From Metabacillus crassostreae (GTDB lineage Bacteria; Bacillota; Bacilli; Bacillales; Bacillaceae): DNA of 64,000 nucleotides. The position numbers and the translations under genes were made by a program. A model generated the notes under the pieces. The model saw nothing but the letters and a program-made list of their open reading frames with translations. It was not told where the DNA came from and made no database searches. Below are positions 9,922-18,696 of this stretch, piece by piece. Numbering within the stretch: position 1 is the stretch's first letter; each line of letters starts with the position of its first letter. The stretch lies in the NCBI RefSeq assembly GCF_016908395.1, contig NZ_JAFBDU010000008.1, positions 62,001 to 126,000 on the forward strand, read 5' to 3'.

Positions 9922-9953
9922 GAGGCTGACATATTTTACATCACGTCAGCCTC
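9922..9953 (-). terminator. Intrinsic terminator downstream of transketolase
   Basis: The stem GAGGCTGAC/GTCAGCCTC with a 14-base loop is followed on the minus strand by TCTCTCTTTT. It lies between the tkt stop and the regulator start. Confidence 0.7.
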
Positions 9954-10002
9954 ATTATCAGGAAAATTATAAAATTATTTTTCTTTTATTAGATATCTTA
10001 AC

Positions 10003-12015
10003 TTATCCTTGGATAAGCTTTTTCACACGATCAACTACATTTTCAACTGTGAAACCATATTCAGCTAAAATACGTTGTTCTGGAGCTGAAGCACCGAATG
10101 TATTGATAGCTAAAATGTCTCCCTCGTCTCCTGTATAACGATCCCAACCAAGTGGAGATGCCATTTCAATAGCTAGACGCTTTTTCACTTCTTTAGGTAA
10201 AACAGAACGCTTGTATTCTTCACTTTGTGCTTCAAAGCGATTCCAAGCTGGCATACTTACAACAGCTGCGTCAATTCCTTCTTGAGATAATGCTTGTTGA
10301 GCATCAACTGCTAAACCAACCTCTGAACCAGAAGCTAATAAAAGAACATCAGCTGTTTCTTTTGATGCTGGTGAGATGACATATGCACCTTTTTTAACAC
10401 CTTCATAAGCAGTATCTTTCGTGTTTTTGATTGTTTTTAAGTTTTGACGTGTTAAAACAAGTGCTGTTGGTGTTGATGTTGATTCAATTGCTGATTTCCA
10501 AGCTGCAGCTGTTTCATTGCCATCTGCCGGACGAACAACTGATAAGTTAGGCATTGCACGTAATGATGGTAATTGTTCAATTGGTTCATGTGTAGGACCA
10601 TCTTCACCAACTGCAATACTATCATGTGTGAATACATATGTTACAGGCAGATTCATTAATGCTGCTAAACGAATCGCTGGACGCAGGTAATCTGAGAATA
10701 CAAAGAATGTACCAGCAAATGCATGTAATCCACCATGTAGTGCCATACCGTTTAATGCTGCACCCATTGCAAATTCACGTACACCGAACCAAATATTACG
10801 TCCACCATAATTGTCACTAGTGAAGTCTCCTGCATCACTAATTGTTGTTTTGTTAGATCCTGCTAAGTCAGCTGAACCACCAAAGAATGAAGGTAGGTTT
10901 TTAGCAATTCCGTTTAATACTTCACCAGATGATGCACGTGAAGCAAGGCTACTTCCTTCTTCGTAAACAGGAATATCTTTATCCCAACCTTCTGGAAGCT
11001 CTCCGCTTACTGCATGTTTGAATTGGTTTGCTAGCTCAGGGAATTCTTTTCCGTAAGCTTCAACTAATTCATTCCATTCTTTTTCTTTGTTTGCTCCTGC
11101 TTCTTTTACCGTTTTATTAAAATGATCATATACTTCAGATGGTACATGGAAATCTTCTTCAAATGTCCAGTTGTATGCTTCTTTTGTTAATTTAATTTCT
11201 GTTTCACCAAGTGGAGAACCATGTGAAGCTGATTTACCAGATTTATTAGGTGAACCAAATCCAATTGTTGTTTTCACTTCAATTAATGTTGGGCGATCAA
11301 GATCTAATCTTGCTTGTTCAATCGCATTTGAAATTTCGTTCAAGTCATTTCCATCTTCTACACGGATAACTTGCCAGCCTTGTGCAACAAAACGTTGCTC
11401 AACATTTTCTGAGAATGAGCGATCTAAATCACCATCTAATGAAATGTCATTTGAATCATACAGAACAACTAAACGACCTAATTTTAAGTGTGCCGCTAAT
11501 GATGCTGCTTCTGATGAAATTCCTTCCATTAAATCTCCATCACCACAGATTGCATATGTAAAGTGGTCAACAACATTGTATGATGGTTTATTGTATGTTT
11601 CTGCTAAGTGACGCTCTGCCATTGCCATACCTACTGCCATAGCAATACCTTGTCCAAGAGGACCTGTTGTTGCATCAACACCTGCAGTATGACCGTATTC
11701 AGGGTGTCCAGGAGTTTTGCTACCCCATTGTCTGAATTCTTTTAAATCATCTATAGATAAGTCATAGCCTGTTAAGTGAAGTAAGCTATAAAGAAGCATT
11801 GATCCGTGTCCTGCTGAAAGAACAAAACGATCACGGTTAAACCAGCTTGGGTTTGATGGGTTAACATTCATATATTTCGTCCAAAGCGTATATGCCATTG
11901 GAGCAGCACCCATTGGCATACCAGGATGTCCTGAATTAGCCTTTTCAATCGCATCAATAGAAAGCGTACGAATTGTTTCGATAGATAATTTGTCTGTTTT
12001 TGTTAATTCACTCAT
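10003..12015 (-). CDS. tkt: Transketolase
   Basis: This full-length 670-residue transketolase exchanges two-carbon ketol units in the pentose phosphate pathway, using thiamine diphosphate. The N-terminal domain has [13 protein letters not shown] and the ThDP-binding motif GDGDLMEG (about 159-166). The pyrimidine-binding domain carries [17 protein letters not shown] and [16 protein letters not shown], and the C-terminal domain follows from about residue 530. The ATG has GGAGGG upstream. The gene lies between a DeoR-like regulator and a PFK-like protein, not in the lexA-yneA-tkt-sirA-yneF context of B. subtilis, so it may be an additional paralogue. Confidence 0.97.
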   Translation of the reverse strand: MSELTKTDKLSIETIRTLSIDAIEKANSGHPGMPMGAAPMAYTLWTKYMNVNPSNPSWFNRDRFVLSAGHGSMLLYSLLHLTGYDLSIDDLKEFRQWGSKTPGHPEYGHTAGVDATTGPLGQGIAMAVGMAMAERHLAETYNKPSYNVVDHFTYAICGDGDLMEGISSEAASLAAHLKLGRLVVLYDSNDISLDGDLDRSFSENVEQRFVAQGWQVIRVEDGNDLNEISNAIEQARLDLDRPTLIEVKTTIGFGSPNKSGKSASHGSPLGETEIKLTKEAYNWTFEEDFHVPSEVYDHFNKTVKEAGANKEKEWNELVEAYGKEFPELANQFKHAVSGELPEGWDKDIPVYEEGSSLASRASSGEVLNGIAKNLPSFFGGSADLAGSNKTTISDAGDFTSDNYGGRNIWFGVREFAMGAALNGMALHGGLHAFAGTFFVFSDYLRPAIRLAALMNLPVTYVFTHDSIAVGEDGPTHEPIEQLPSLRAMPNLSVVRPADGNETAAAWKSAIESTSTPTALVLTRQNLKTIKNTKDTAYEGVKKGAYVISPASKETADVLLLASGSEVGLAVDAQQALSQEGIDAAVVSMPAWNRFEAQSEEYKRSVLPKEVKKRLAIEMASPLGWDRYTGDEGDILAINTFGASAPEQRILAEYGFTVENVVDRVKKLIQG

Positions 12016-12084
12016 TAATTAATCCCTCCAAAATATATTCATCTTTACATTATAACCTAATCATACTACTTGATCATAGAAACC

Positions 12085-12939
12085 TTACTTAAATACGACT
12101 TTATTATCTTGAATAAGCAATTGACCAGTAGGTTTATTTGCTTTACACCAATCGACAACTGCTGTTTTCAATTGATTAGCTAATAGTCGATCCTGAGCAG
12201 TTGGATATGGTCCTCCACACTGGGAATCATCAATGACAACAATCTTCCAATCTAAATCAAAATTACTGAAATGTTGTTCAAAGGATGTAAGATCAATAGA
12301 ATGATCCATCATAAAGAACGTATATCCTTCTTCATTATCTTCTTTTTGTTTAATGTGATTATGTAATTGATCAAGCTCCTGTGGGCTTTCACCTGTGACA
12401 ACCTGTGCTCCAACTGCACCAGCAGCATCATACAGTAGTCTTGATTGATTGTTACCAGGTATTTGCACATTAAATAAACGGACTTTACCATAAGATAAAG
12501 AACTTGCTGTATCTCTTACACTTTCAACACTATTAACAATGGAATTTAATGCAGTATCATAACCTAAAGTAAACTGTGAGTTTTCTACAGAGTTGTAAAT
12601 ACTAACAGGAACTTGTAATACCTTCACTTTTGTTGCTTGTTCTTGATTGTTACTAACCCCTAATAAAATAACCTGATCTAGCTCTTGTAATTCATCAGTT
12701 AATAAAAAGGATTTTTCTTCCCATACTTTTCGAGGAAAAGCATTACATAAGCTATAGGTAGTTGTTAATGTTTTTTGACTCATTTTATTTAATTCTCTTA
12801 GCTGTAGTTCTTTTGAAGTATGATTCCATTCAATAGCATATACAGTTGTTTCCTCACTTGAAAGATCTTCAATAAGGGTACGAACGATTTGAGCTGTACC
12901 TTCTAAAGCACAACCAAAATGAACCACACCTATTTTCAT
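12085..12939 (-). CDS. Phosphofructokinase-like protein lacking catalytic residues
   Basis: I recognise this 284-residue protein as a diverged relative of ATP-dependent 6-phosphofructokinase. Residues 110-146 (from VPVSIYNS to GYDTALNSIVNSVES and VRDTASS) align with the PfkA stretch running from PVTIDND to GFDTALN and RDTATS. Residues 241-252 (CGGPYPTAQDRL) align with RGGSPTAFDR, and the end QLLIQDNKVV aligns with VGIQNNKLV. The catalytic TIDND is SIYNS here, so both aspartates are gone. The ATP loop GGDSPGMN is replaced by GCALEGTAQ, and MGRHAG is not conserved. It is therefore unlikely to be a kinase and may be a sugar-phosphate sensor or structural partner. It lies 69 bases upstream of tkt in the same orientation, suggesting co-transcription. 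Confidence 0.7.
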   Translation of the reverse strand: MKIGVVHFGCALEGTAQIVRTLIEDLSSEETTVYAIEWNHTSKELQLRELNKMSQKTLTTTYSLCNAFPRKVWEEKSFLLTDELQELDQVILLGVSNNQEQATKVKVLQVPVSIYNSVENSQFTLGYDTALNSIVNSVESVRDTASSLSYGKVRLFNVQIPGNNQSRLLYDAAGAVGAQVVTGESPQELDQLHNHIKQKEDNEEGYTFFMMDHSIDLTSFEQHFSNFDLDWKIVVIDDSQCGGPYPTAQDRLLANQLKTAVVDWCKANKPTGQLLIQDNKVVFK

Positions 12940-13215
12940 TTACGTTACCCCTCTTTTAAGAAATTTTGTTCATACTATATTGAACATTTGTTACATGAAG
13001 AGTATAACATGAAAACAATAGAAAGATAAATAGATATAATCATTAAATTTTTAGATATTTTCTACACTTAAAGACAAATCGCGATGAACAAAGGTACATT
13101 GCGGAATTTATATTATTATGAGATTTTTTGTAAAATCTAATGTAAACCTTTTCACAAAATCTTTTCTCTTATCTTAACTTGATTGGTAGATTAGCTTTTA
13201 ACAAGCCTAATTATA

Positions 13216-13252
13216 AAAAAATCGATCAGTATTTACCTGATCGATTTTTTTT
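13216..13252 (-). terminator. Intrinsic terminator overlapping the kinase stop codon
   Basis: The perfect stem AAAAATCGATCAG/CTGATCGATTTTT with a 7-base loop includes the last codons of the kinase gene. Seven T residues follow on the minus strand. Confidence 0.8.
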
Positions 13253-14381
13253 GCTCATATGGCAGCTTAATGATAAATGAAGTGTATTGAGAATCTGATT
13301 GACATTCTATTGAGCCATTATGTTTTTCAATAATCGTTTTACATACATACAATCCGATTCCAGTTCCTAAGTTTTTTGTTGTATAAAATGGTTCAAAAAT
13401 GGTACTTTGCATTTCGTGGGGAATTTGTGGTCCATTATTTGTTATCGTAAATGTGATATCCTCTTTATTACAATCACATAAAATCGTTAATTTTCGATCA
13501 TTGTGATCATTATCTTTCACTGCATCAATTGAGTTTAAAATAATATTAACGAGTACCTGCTTTAACTCCTCTTTTTTCGCATAAATTTTGCAATCATGAT
13601 TCACGGAGGTTTGCAGGTCAACATCACCATCTACTATACTTGGGTATAAAAATGAAGTAATTTCAGTAAATAATTCAGACAACAGTATCATTTCTTTAGA
13701 CTTATCAACAATTTCCAATCTTGCAGCATGTAGAAATTGTGTAATTCTAAATTTTAATTGATCGAGTTCATGCTCAATTGTATCCATATATTTAAGTGAA
13801 GGATGTTCATCTTTTAAAAGCTTCATAAAACCTATTACAGCTGTTAGAGGATTTCTAAATTCATGAACAAAGCTTGAGGACATTTGACCTAGAAGTGATA
13901 AACGATCTTTGTGTGATTGGTTGATGAATAGAACTTTTTCCTTTAGCTCATTATCCTTTAATTCCGTATAACGAGTAACTGTATGAAAGCAAAATCGATC
14001 AAAGTCTTGATTGATCCGATCGATAATTGCATGTAAATCTGCAATTGAAATACCGGATTTGTTAATGAATTTAATAACAGTACTTCTGCCTACATTAACG
14101 TTATAAACATACTCTCCTATATTAACATCTGTAATAACACGTTCATGTGCTACCTTATAAGCAAGCTCTTGGATGTCATGTTCACAGATTTCACCTAATA
14201 AAGATCTTTTTACTAATAGAAACATTTGAAATCCATTATCCTTAATACTTCCCTTATACATGTCATGCTCATGAATAATAATACTCTCTTGCCATACTTC
14301 CAATATTTCATCCTGTGTTTTTTCTAAATACAGAGTTAGCTTTTCTTCTAGTGAGAAAATGACCGAAGAATCGTGGCTCAA
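13233..14381 (-). CDS. Soluble sensor histidine kinase, sporulation-kinase type
   Basis: The 382-residue protein has no membrane segment. Residues 1-145 are helical and resemble the HisK_N globin-like sensor domain of B. anthracis sporulation kinase BA2291. A dimerisation and phosphoacceptor helix follows (SSSFVHEFRNPLTAVIGF, His173), then a HATPase domain with N-box NIILNSIDAVKD, FTITNNGPQIP and GTGIGLYVCKTIIEKHNG. Kinases of this class feed phosphate into Spo0F/Spo0A. No response regulator is adjacent, as expected for an orphan phosphorelay kinase. It starts 17-20 bases after an AAAAAGAGGTGAAC ribosome binding site region. The signal sensed is unknown. Confidence 0.85.
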   Translation of the reverse strand: MSHDSSVIFSLEEKLTLYLEKTQDEILEVWQESIIIHEHDMYKGSIKDNGFQMFLLVKRSLLGEICEHDIQELAYKVAHERVITDVNIGEYVYNVNVGRSTVIKFINKSGISIADLHAIIDRINQDFDRFCFHTVTRYTELKDNELKEKVLFINQSHKDRLSLLGQMSSSFVHEFRNPLTAVIGFMKLLKDEHPSLKYMDTIEHELDQLKFRITQFLHAARLEIVDKSKEMILLSELFTEITSFLYPSIVDGDVDLQTSVNHDCKIYAKKEELKQVLVNIILNSIDAVKDNDHNDRKLTILCDCNKEDITFTITNNGPQIPHEMQSTIFEPFYTTKNLGTGIGLYVCKTIIEKHNGSIECQSDSQYTSFIIKLPYEQKKSIR

Positions 14382-14501
14382 CTAGTTCACCTCTTTTTTT
14401 CATTATTTAGATAATATCTATACTCTTTAGACAAAAAGTACTAAAAACCTTCTTCTTTCGCGAATTTATTTGTTTTAAGTGAAAGATCACTTCATAAAAA
14501 A

Positions 14502-14531
14502 AGTGTTAATCCCTAACTCAGGATTAACACT
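14502..14531 (-). terminator. Intrinsic terminator of the cobalamin-uptake operon
   Basis: The stem AGTGTTAATCC/GGATTAACACT with an 8-base loop ends at the stop codon of the S-component gene. On the minus strand it is followed by TTTTTTATG. It closes the operon that begins with the riboswitch near 21.2 kb. Confidence 0.8.
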
Positions 14532-15216
14532 ACTTGTCTAGCAAACCATATTTTTTCCGAAAACGCTGTAAAATCTTTAACCAGCTGTCTGCAAAAATGA
14601 GCAAGAAAAAGACATTTGAAAATGCATGGGCTAAATCAAAATATAAGCTAGCACTATACCGAGTTATAATGGCAGTAATGGTTATACTTTCATCTAAGCT
14701 AACAAAATACCATAAATTCATGACCCATCCAAATAAGATACCTGTTATAAAACCAAAGGTCACTTTGCCAATCTTATGCTTCATAATCCATGTATGTCTA
14801 AATAATCCTGCACTTAATCCAATCATTCCCCAAGCATACATTTGCCAAGGTGTCCAAGGCCCCTGCCCTAGAAATAAATTAGATACTAATGCAGCAAGTG
14901 CCCCAACAACAAATCCACTTTCAGCACCGAAAGCAAGTGCTGCAACAATAATAACAAAGGTTGTTGGTTGAACACTTGGGATGGATGCAAAGGGCACTCT
15001 ACTAACAGCTGCTATCGCTGCTAATACAGCTAATAAAACAAGCTCTCTTCCAGCAACCTTTCTTCGTTCAAACCGAATAATAAAAGGAACAAAACTCAGC
15101 AACATGATGATTATGCTAAATGGAAGAAAATATTTATCAGCTAAAAGAGGCGTTGTCAAAATGGTGATAGTAATCAAAAGAAACAACGCTATGACAATTA
15201 TTCTTGAACGTGCCAA
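14530..15216 (-). CDS. ECF transporter substrate-binding (S) component, probable cobalamin type
   Basis: The 228-residue integral membrane protein has about six hydrophobic segments (for example 5-24, 30-47, 59-77, 85-115, 128-145, 155-175 and 190-215). The loop containing PFASIPSVQPTTFVIIVAALAFGAESGFVVG matches the general S-component pattern, with a Gly-rich helix and an SNLFLGQGPWTPWQM segment. S components capture a vitamin and dock on the EcfT/EcfA energising module. Its placement as the last gene of a B12-riboswitch operon, overlapping ecfA by 19 bases, points to cobalamin or a corrinoid precursor, in the manner of CbrT/CblT. The ligand is inferred from context only. Confidence 0.85.
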   Translation of the reverse strand: MARSRIIVIALFLLITITILTTPLLADKYFLPFSIIIMLLSFVPFIIRFERRKVAGRELVLLAVLAAIAAVSRVPFASIPSVQPTTFVIIVAALAFGAESGFVVGALAALVSNLFLGQGPWTPWQMYAWGMIGLSAGLFRHTWIMKHKIGKVTFGFITGILFGWVMNLWYFVSLDESITITAIITRYSASLYFDLAHAFSNVFFLLIFADSWLKILQRFRKKYGLLDK

Positions 15217-16853
15217 GTCTTGCGAGCCTCCTCTAACGTTAATACATCAGGAACTTTACTGCCTCTAGTTATTCGATTAAGGACTGTTGTGTAAAATGCA
15301 TTGCCCTGAAAAAAGCTTTTCGTTGGTGAATTCGTTGTAATCGTTCCTTGGAACATCATTGCGCACCTTGTTGAATAATGTGCAGCAAATTCAATATCAT
15401 GTGTGACCATAACGATTGTTAAGCCCTTTTGTTGTAATGCTTGTAGTAGCTTCCCCAGCTTAAGCTTAGCTTCTGGATCAAGCCCCTTAGTAGGCTCATC
15501 TATTAATAACAGCTTTGGATTAGGTAGAAGCACTCCCGCTAATGCTGCCTTTTGCATCTCCCCGCCACTAACATCATAAGGATGACGATGTACTAGTTCT
15601 TTTAAGTTGAAAATTTTTAGCAACTCCTCAATTCGAGTTTCACCATTACCGATTTGATGCAATTGTTCAAGATATCTTAACTCAGCACCAATCGTGTCGT
15701 GGATGAAAAACAACTTAGGATTTTGTGGGAGATAGCCGATTTCTTTTGGAAGTTGTTTTTTAAATTTCTTTGCTTTGTAAAATATTGATCCTCGTTGTGG
15801 TTTCTCGAGTCCAGCAATGACTTTTAGTAATGTTGACTTTCCCGTTCCATTTGCACCAACAATTGAAAGCCATTCACCTTCAAAAATACTTAATGACAAA
15901 TCATTAAGTATCTTAGTTGAGTCCTTTGAATACTGAAAATCAACTTCTTTTATGTTCATTATTTCTTTCTTAGGTGCATGATGATTTTCCTTCAAAATAC
16001 CCTCTCTTGGTGTAATAGCTACATTCTTTAACCAATTCTTCCCTTCCTTAACTGACAGTGGGATATCACCATTTACTTTTGAGGGAGAATATTCTAAATA
16101 TAGCCGGGCAGGACTTGGTAAATAATGATACATTGCATGATCTTTATATTCGCTTAAAAAATCAATAACATGTCGTGGCGTATCATAAGATAAAATACCT
16201 CCATTATCTAAAACAAGAGCTTTATCAGCAATAGCAAAAAGCTCTTCTAGCCGATGCTCTGCGATAATTACTGTTATCCCAAATTCCTCATTCATTGTTT
16301 GAAGCATGCCAATAAATTCTCTTGCAGCAACAGGATCTAATTGTGACGTTGGTTCATCTAGCAATAATAGCTTCGGCTCTAATAATAAAACAGAAGCTAA
16401 ATTGACTAGTTGCTTTTGACCTCCAGAAAGCTCATGCGTCTTACGATTGAGCAGACCTTCTATACCAAAGAAATGAACAATTTCAGCCACTTTTTTTCGC
16501 ATTTCTTCTGTTGATGTTCCGAAATTCTCCATCCCAAAAATGAGTTCTTCGAGAACACGATCCATAACAATTTGATTTTCTGGATCTTGAAAAACCATGC
16601 CAATGTCTTTTACAACCTGTGCAGGCGGAATATCTAGTAGAGGCTTATTTTCGAGGAATATGTCTCCCTCTTTTTCACCATGTGGAGCAAGCTCCTGCTT
16701 TAATAGTCGCAGAAGAGTCGACTTACCACTTCCAGATGGTCCACATAAAACAACAAAATCACCTTGTTCTACACTAAATGAAACATCATTAAGCACCTTA
16801 ATTTTCTCTTCTGGATATGCAAAGCTTAGGTTTTTTGTCTCCAAAAAAGCCAT
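15198..16853 (-). CDS. ECF transporter ATPase, fused A and A' domains
   Basis: The 551-residue protein contains two ABC ATPase domains in tandem. Domain 1 has Walker A GPSGSGKST (about 38-46), signature LSGGQKQLV and Walker B LLLLDEPTS. Domain 2 has Walker A GANGTGKST (about 333-341), signature VSGGEMQKAA and LLLIDEPTKGLDPEA. The linker lies at about 240-300. This fused arrangement (YkoD-type) replaces the usual EcfA1/EcfA2 heterodimer. The ATPases drive the T and S components encoded on either side. The gene overlaps both neighbours (28 bases with ecfT, 19 with the S component), indicating translational coupling. Confidence 0.93.
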   Translation of the reverse strand: MAFLETKNLSFAYPEEKIKVLNDVSFSVEQGDFVVLCGPSGSGKSTLLRLLKQELAPHGEKEGDIFLENKPLLDIPPAQVVKDIGMVFQDPENQIVMDRVLEELIFGMENFGTSTEEMRKKVAEIVHFFGIEGLLNRKTHELSGGQKQLVNLASVLLLEPKLLLLDEPTSQLDPVAAREFIGMLQTMNEEFGITVIIAEHRLEELFAIADKALVLDNGGILSYDTPRHVIDFLSEYKDHAMYHYLPSPARLYLEYSPSKVNGDIPLSVKEGKNWLKNVAITPREGILKENHHAPKKEIMNIKEVDFQYSKDSTKILNDLSLSIFEGEWLSIVGANGTGKSTLLKVIAGLEKPQRGSIFYKAKKFKKQLPKEIGYLPQNPKLFFIHDTIGAELRYLEQLHQIGNGETRIEELLKIFNLKELVHRHPYDVSGGEMQKAALAGVLLPNPKLLLIDEPTKGLDPEAKLKLGKLLQALQQKGLTIVMVTHDIEFAAHYSTRCAMMFQGTITTNSPTKSFFQGNAFYTTVLNRITRGSKVPDVLTLEEARKTWHVQE

Positions 16854-17710
16854 AGAAGCGCCTCCCTTACTTCAATCATTAGTGGTGCACCAATATACAA
16901 GGAAAAAATTAATAAATAAAACCATTCTCGTCCTTCAATTAATATTGTTTCTAACACTGGTTCAATGCTTAACACACCATCACCTAACCACCAGCCAAAC
17001 AAAGCAACAATTGTGAATAATACAATATAAGTGAGAGCAATCCAATCCATCTTTCGCATTCTGTATGGTGTATATTTGCTTCTCTTTTTAAGTCCATAGC
17101 CACGTGCAGACATTGAATCAGCAGTTTGTATTGCTTCCTCTAATGACCAAGTTAAAAGAATTTGCACAAGCAATATCCCATTTTTTGCACGATCTTTTAA
17201 TTTCCCCTCTTTTACTGACAAGCCTTTACTTTGTTGAACCGTTTCAATCTCCCTCAATCTTCTTTTTAACAATGGGATAAATCTCATTGAAAGCATCGTG
17301 AGGAGAGCCCACTGTGGTAGCCATTTTGAAAATAAATATAAAAACCGATCAGCAGTGATAACGATATTATAGGAAAGAAATAACACAAGCAGCGCAAAGA
17401 TTGATAGAGCAGCAATTATCCCATGAATAACAGCCTCAAGCATCACTGGATTGTTATTAAAATAAAATAAAATATGATTTCCCTTTCGATTCACCAGCGG
17501 ATTTATTAATAGGAAAAAGAATGATAAGTAAAACAGCATAAAGAACCAGCCTCTTAATGCTTTCCCCCGATCTAATTGAAGATTAAAGATAATGAACAAA
17601 ATGATCGCTACAAACAAAAACACCGGATGCTTATATAGCATTACCAGTGCTGCTGCTCCAACATAATAAAGAAAAAGGACAAAAGGATGAAAAGCATGAA
17701 CTCCTCTCAT
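16826..17710 (-). CDS. ECF transporter transmembrane (T) component
   Basis: The 294-residue EcfT/CbiQ-family protein has several hydrophobic helices in the N-terminal 130 residues. A cytoplasmic coupling region contains RFIPLLKRRLREIETVQQSKG and the two signature motifs of the family, SMRFIP followed later by EAIQTADSMSARGYG, whose Ala-Arg-Gly contacts the ATPase grooves. It links the ATPase to the cobalamin-type S component. Its start shares a base with the stop of the DUF4430 lipoprotein gene, and its end overlaps ecfA. Expression should follow the upstream B12 riboswitch. Confidence 0.92.
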   Translation of the reverse strand: MRGVHAFHPFVLFLYYVGAAALVMLYKHPVFLFVAIILFIIFNLQLDRGKALRGWFFMLFYLSFFFLLINPLVNRKGNHILFYFNNNPVMLEAVIHGIIAALSIFALLVLFLSYNIVITADRFLYLFSKWLPQWALLTMLSMRFIPLLKRRLREIETVQQSKGLSVKEGKLKDRAKNGILLVQILLTWSLEEAIQTADSMSARGYGLKKRSKYTPYRMRKMDWIALTYIVLFTIVALFGWWLGDGVLSIEPVLETILIEGREWFYLLIFSLYIGAPLMIEVREALLWLFWRQKT

Positions 17711-18552
17711 CAGCTTTCATCTTCTTGATAATTTGTCGTATAAATCCACTGAATGCTATCACCATTTTTCACTTTAACAATGCCAGCACTTCGATCTAAA
17801 GTCGCACCATTTTTTTTCACCGTCCAGCCACTTAAAGGGCCTCGATCAAATTCTGATAACCCATCAATCCCCTGTATATAAGCAAATGCACCACTACCTG
17901 TTACACTAATTGGTTTCCCTTTTTCCTTAAGAATTTTCTTCGTAATATCAAGTACTGTATTACCTTCACTCATTTCTACCTTTGTTGAAGAAAGAATTGT
18001 TCCTTTTTCTTGATCACCAGCAATTGTTATAGTAACTGTTTGTTTTGGTTCCTCTTTTTTAACTACTGGTTGAGTGGTTATTTTCTCTTTTTTTGTTTCT
18101 TCTTCTTTTGGCGTCGTTTTTATTTCAGGAGTTGTTTTAGCAGTTTGTGTTGCTGTTGAAGATTTCTTTTTTTCATCCACTTCAGGAGTTGCTGCTGGTT
18201 TAGATGTTTGCCGTTCTGTTGATTTCTCAGTTTTGTTACTTGAGGCTTCTTTCTCCTTAGAAGTATCTGCTGTTGATGATGTTTCTTGTTTATCTTCTAA
18301 AGCCACAATACTTTCTTTTTTATCACTTTCAGTAGTTTTTTGGCTTGATTCTTCTTTATTACTGTCTTCCGTAGGATCCTGACTACCTTCACGATCATTA
18401 TCTGTTACTACTTCTTTATCAGTTGAAGATGCTTCAGTAGTTTCCTCAACACTTGTTTTTTCTGTTATAGGAACTACCTCATCTTTTTCACAACCTATTA
18501 AAAACATCACAATCATCATAAATGCTAAAAACACTTTGTTGTATTTCCCCAA
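17710..18552 (-). CDS. DUF4430 lipoprotein, probable corrinoid-binding protein
   Basis: I place the start at a TTG (18552) that follows AGGGGGT at ideal spacing. This yields MGKYNKVFLAFMMIVMFLIGC, a lipoprotein signal with the lipobox LIGC. An in-frame ATG 25 codons upstream gives an unnatural N-terminus and lacks a spaced ribosome binding site. After the lipid anchor come about 140 residues rich in Ser, Thr, Glu and Lys (wall-spanning tether), then a DUF4430 domain of about 95 residues ending GDSIQWIYTTNY. DUF4430 is the small domain that caps the corrin ligand in animal transcobalamin and intrinsic factor. Next to an ECF transporter under a B12 riboswitch, it probably receives cobalamin at the membrane. 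Confidence 0.82.
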   Translation of the reverse strand: MGKYNKVFLAFMMIVMFLIGCEKDEVVPITEKTSVEETTEASSTDKEVVTDNDREGSQDPTEDSNKEESSQKTTESDKKESIVALEDKQETSSTADTSKEKEASSNKTEKSTERQTSKPAATPEVDEKKKSSTATQTAKTTPEIKTTPKEEETKKEKITTQPVVKKEEPKQTVTITIAGDQEKGTILSSTKVEMSEGNTVLDITKKILKEKGKPISVTGSGAFAYIQGIDGLSEFDRGPLSGWTVKKNGATLDRSAGIVKVKNGDSIQWIYTTNYQEDES

Positions 18553-18613
18553 ATTAATACCCCCTGTTATCACAAGCAAGCTCTTTATATAGTATAAACT
18601 AGATACAGGAAAA

Positions 18614-18683
18614 CGAGGGTAACTCATTTTCCTAGCACTCTCCTTTTATAAGGAAATAGACTAGACTATATTGAGTTACCCTC
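18614..18683 (-). promoter_or_regulatory. Intercistronic long-range hairpin
   Basis: The 12-base arms GAGGGTAACTCA and TGAGTTACCCTC enclose 46 bases between the wall-protein stop and the lipoprotein gene, with an AAAGGAG inside the loop. The right arm is followed by GTTTTCC, a poor T-run. It could act as a partial terminator, an RNA-processing site or a stability element setting different levels for the surface protein and the transporter. Confidence 0.5.
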
Positions 18684-18696
18684 ATTATCATTAAAT

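Noticed and set aside
17710-18627. ATG start 25 codons upstream for the DUF4430 lipoprotein
   Set aside because: It falls in the arm of the intercistronic hairpin and would put a non-signal stretch ahead of a perfect lipoprotein signal; the TTG with AGGGGGT is better.
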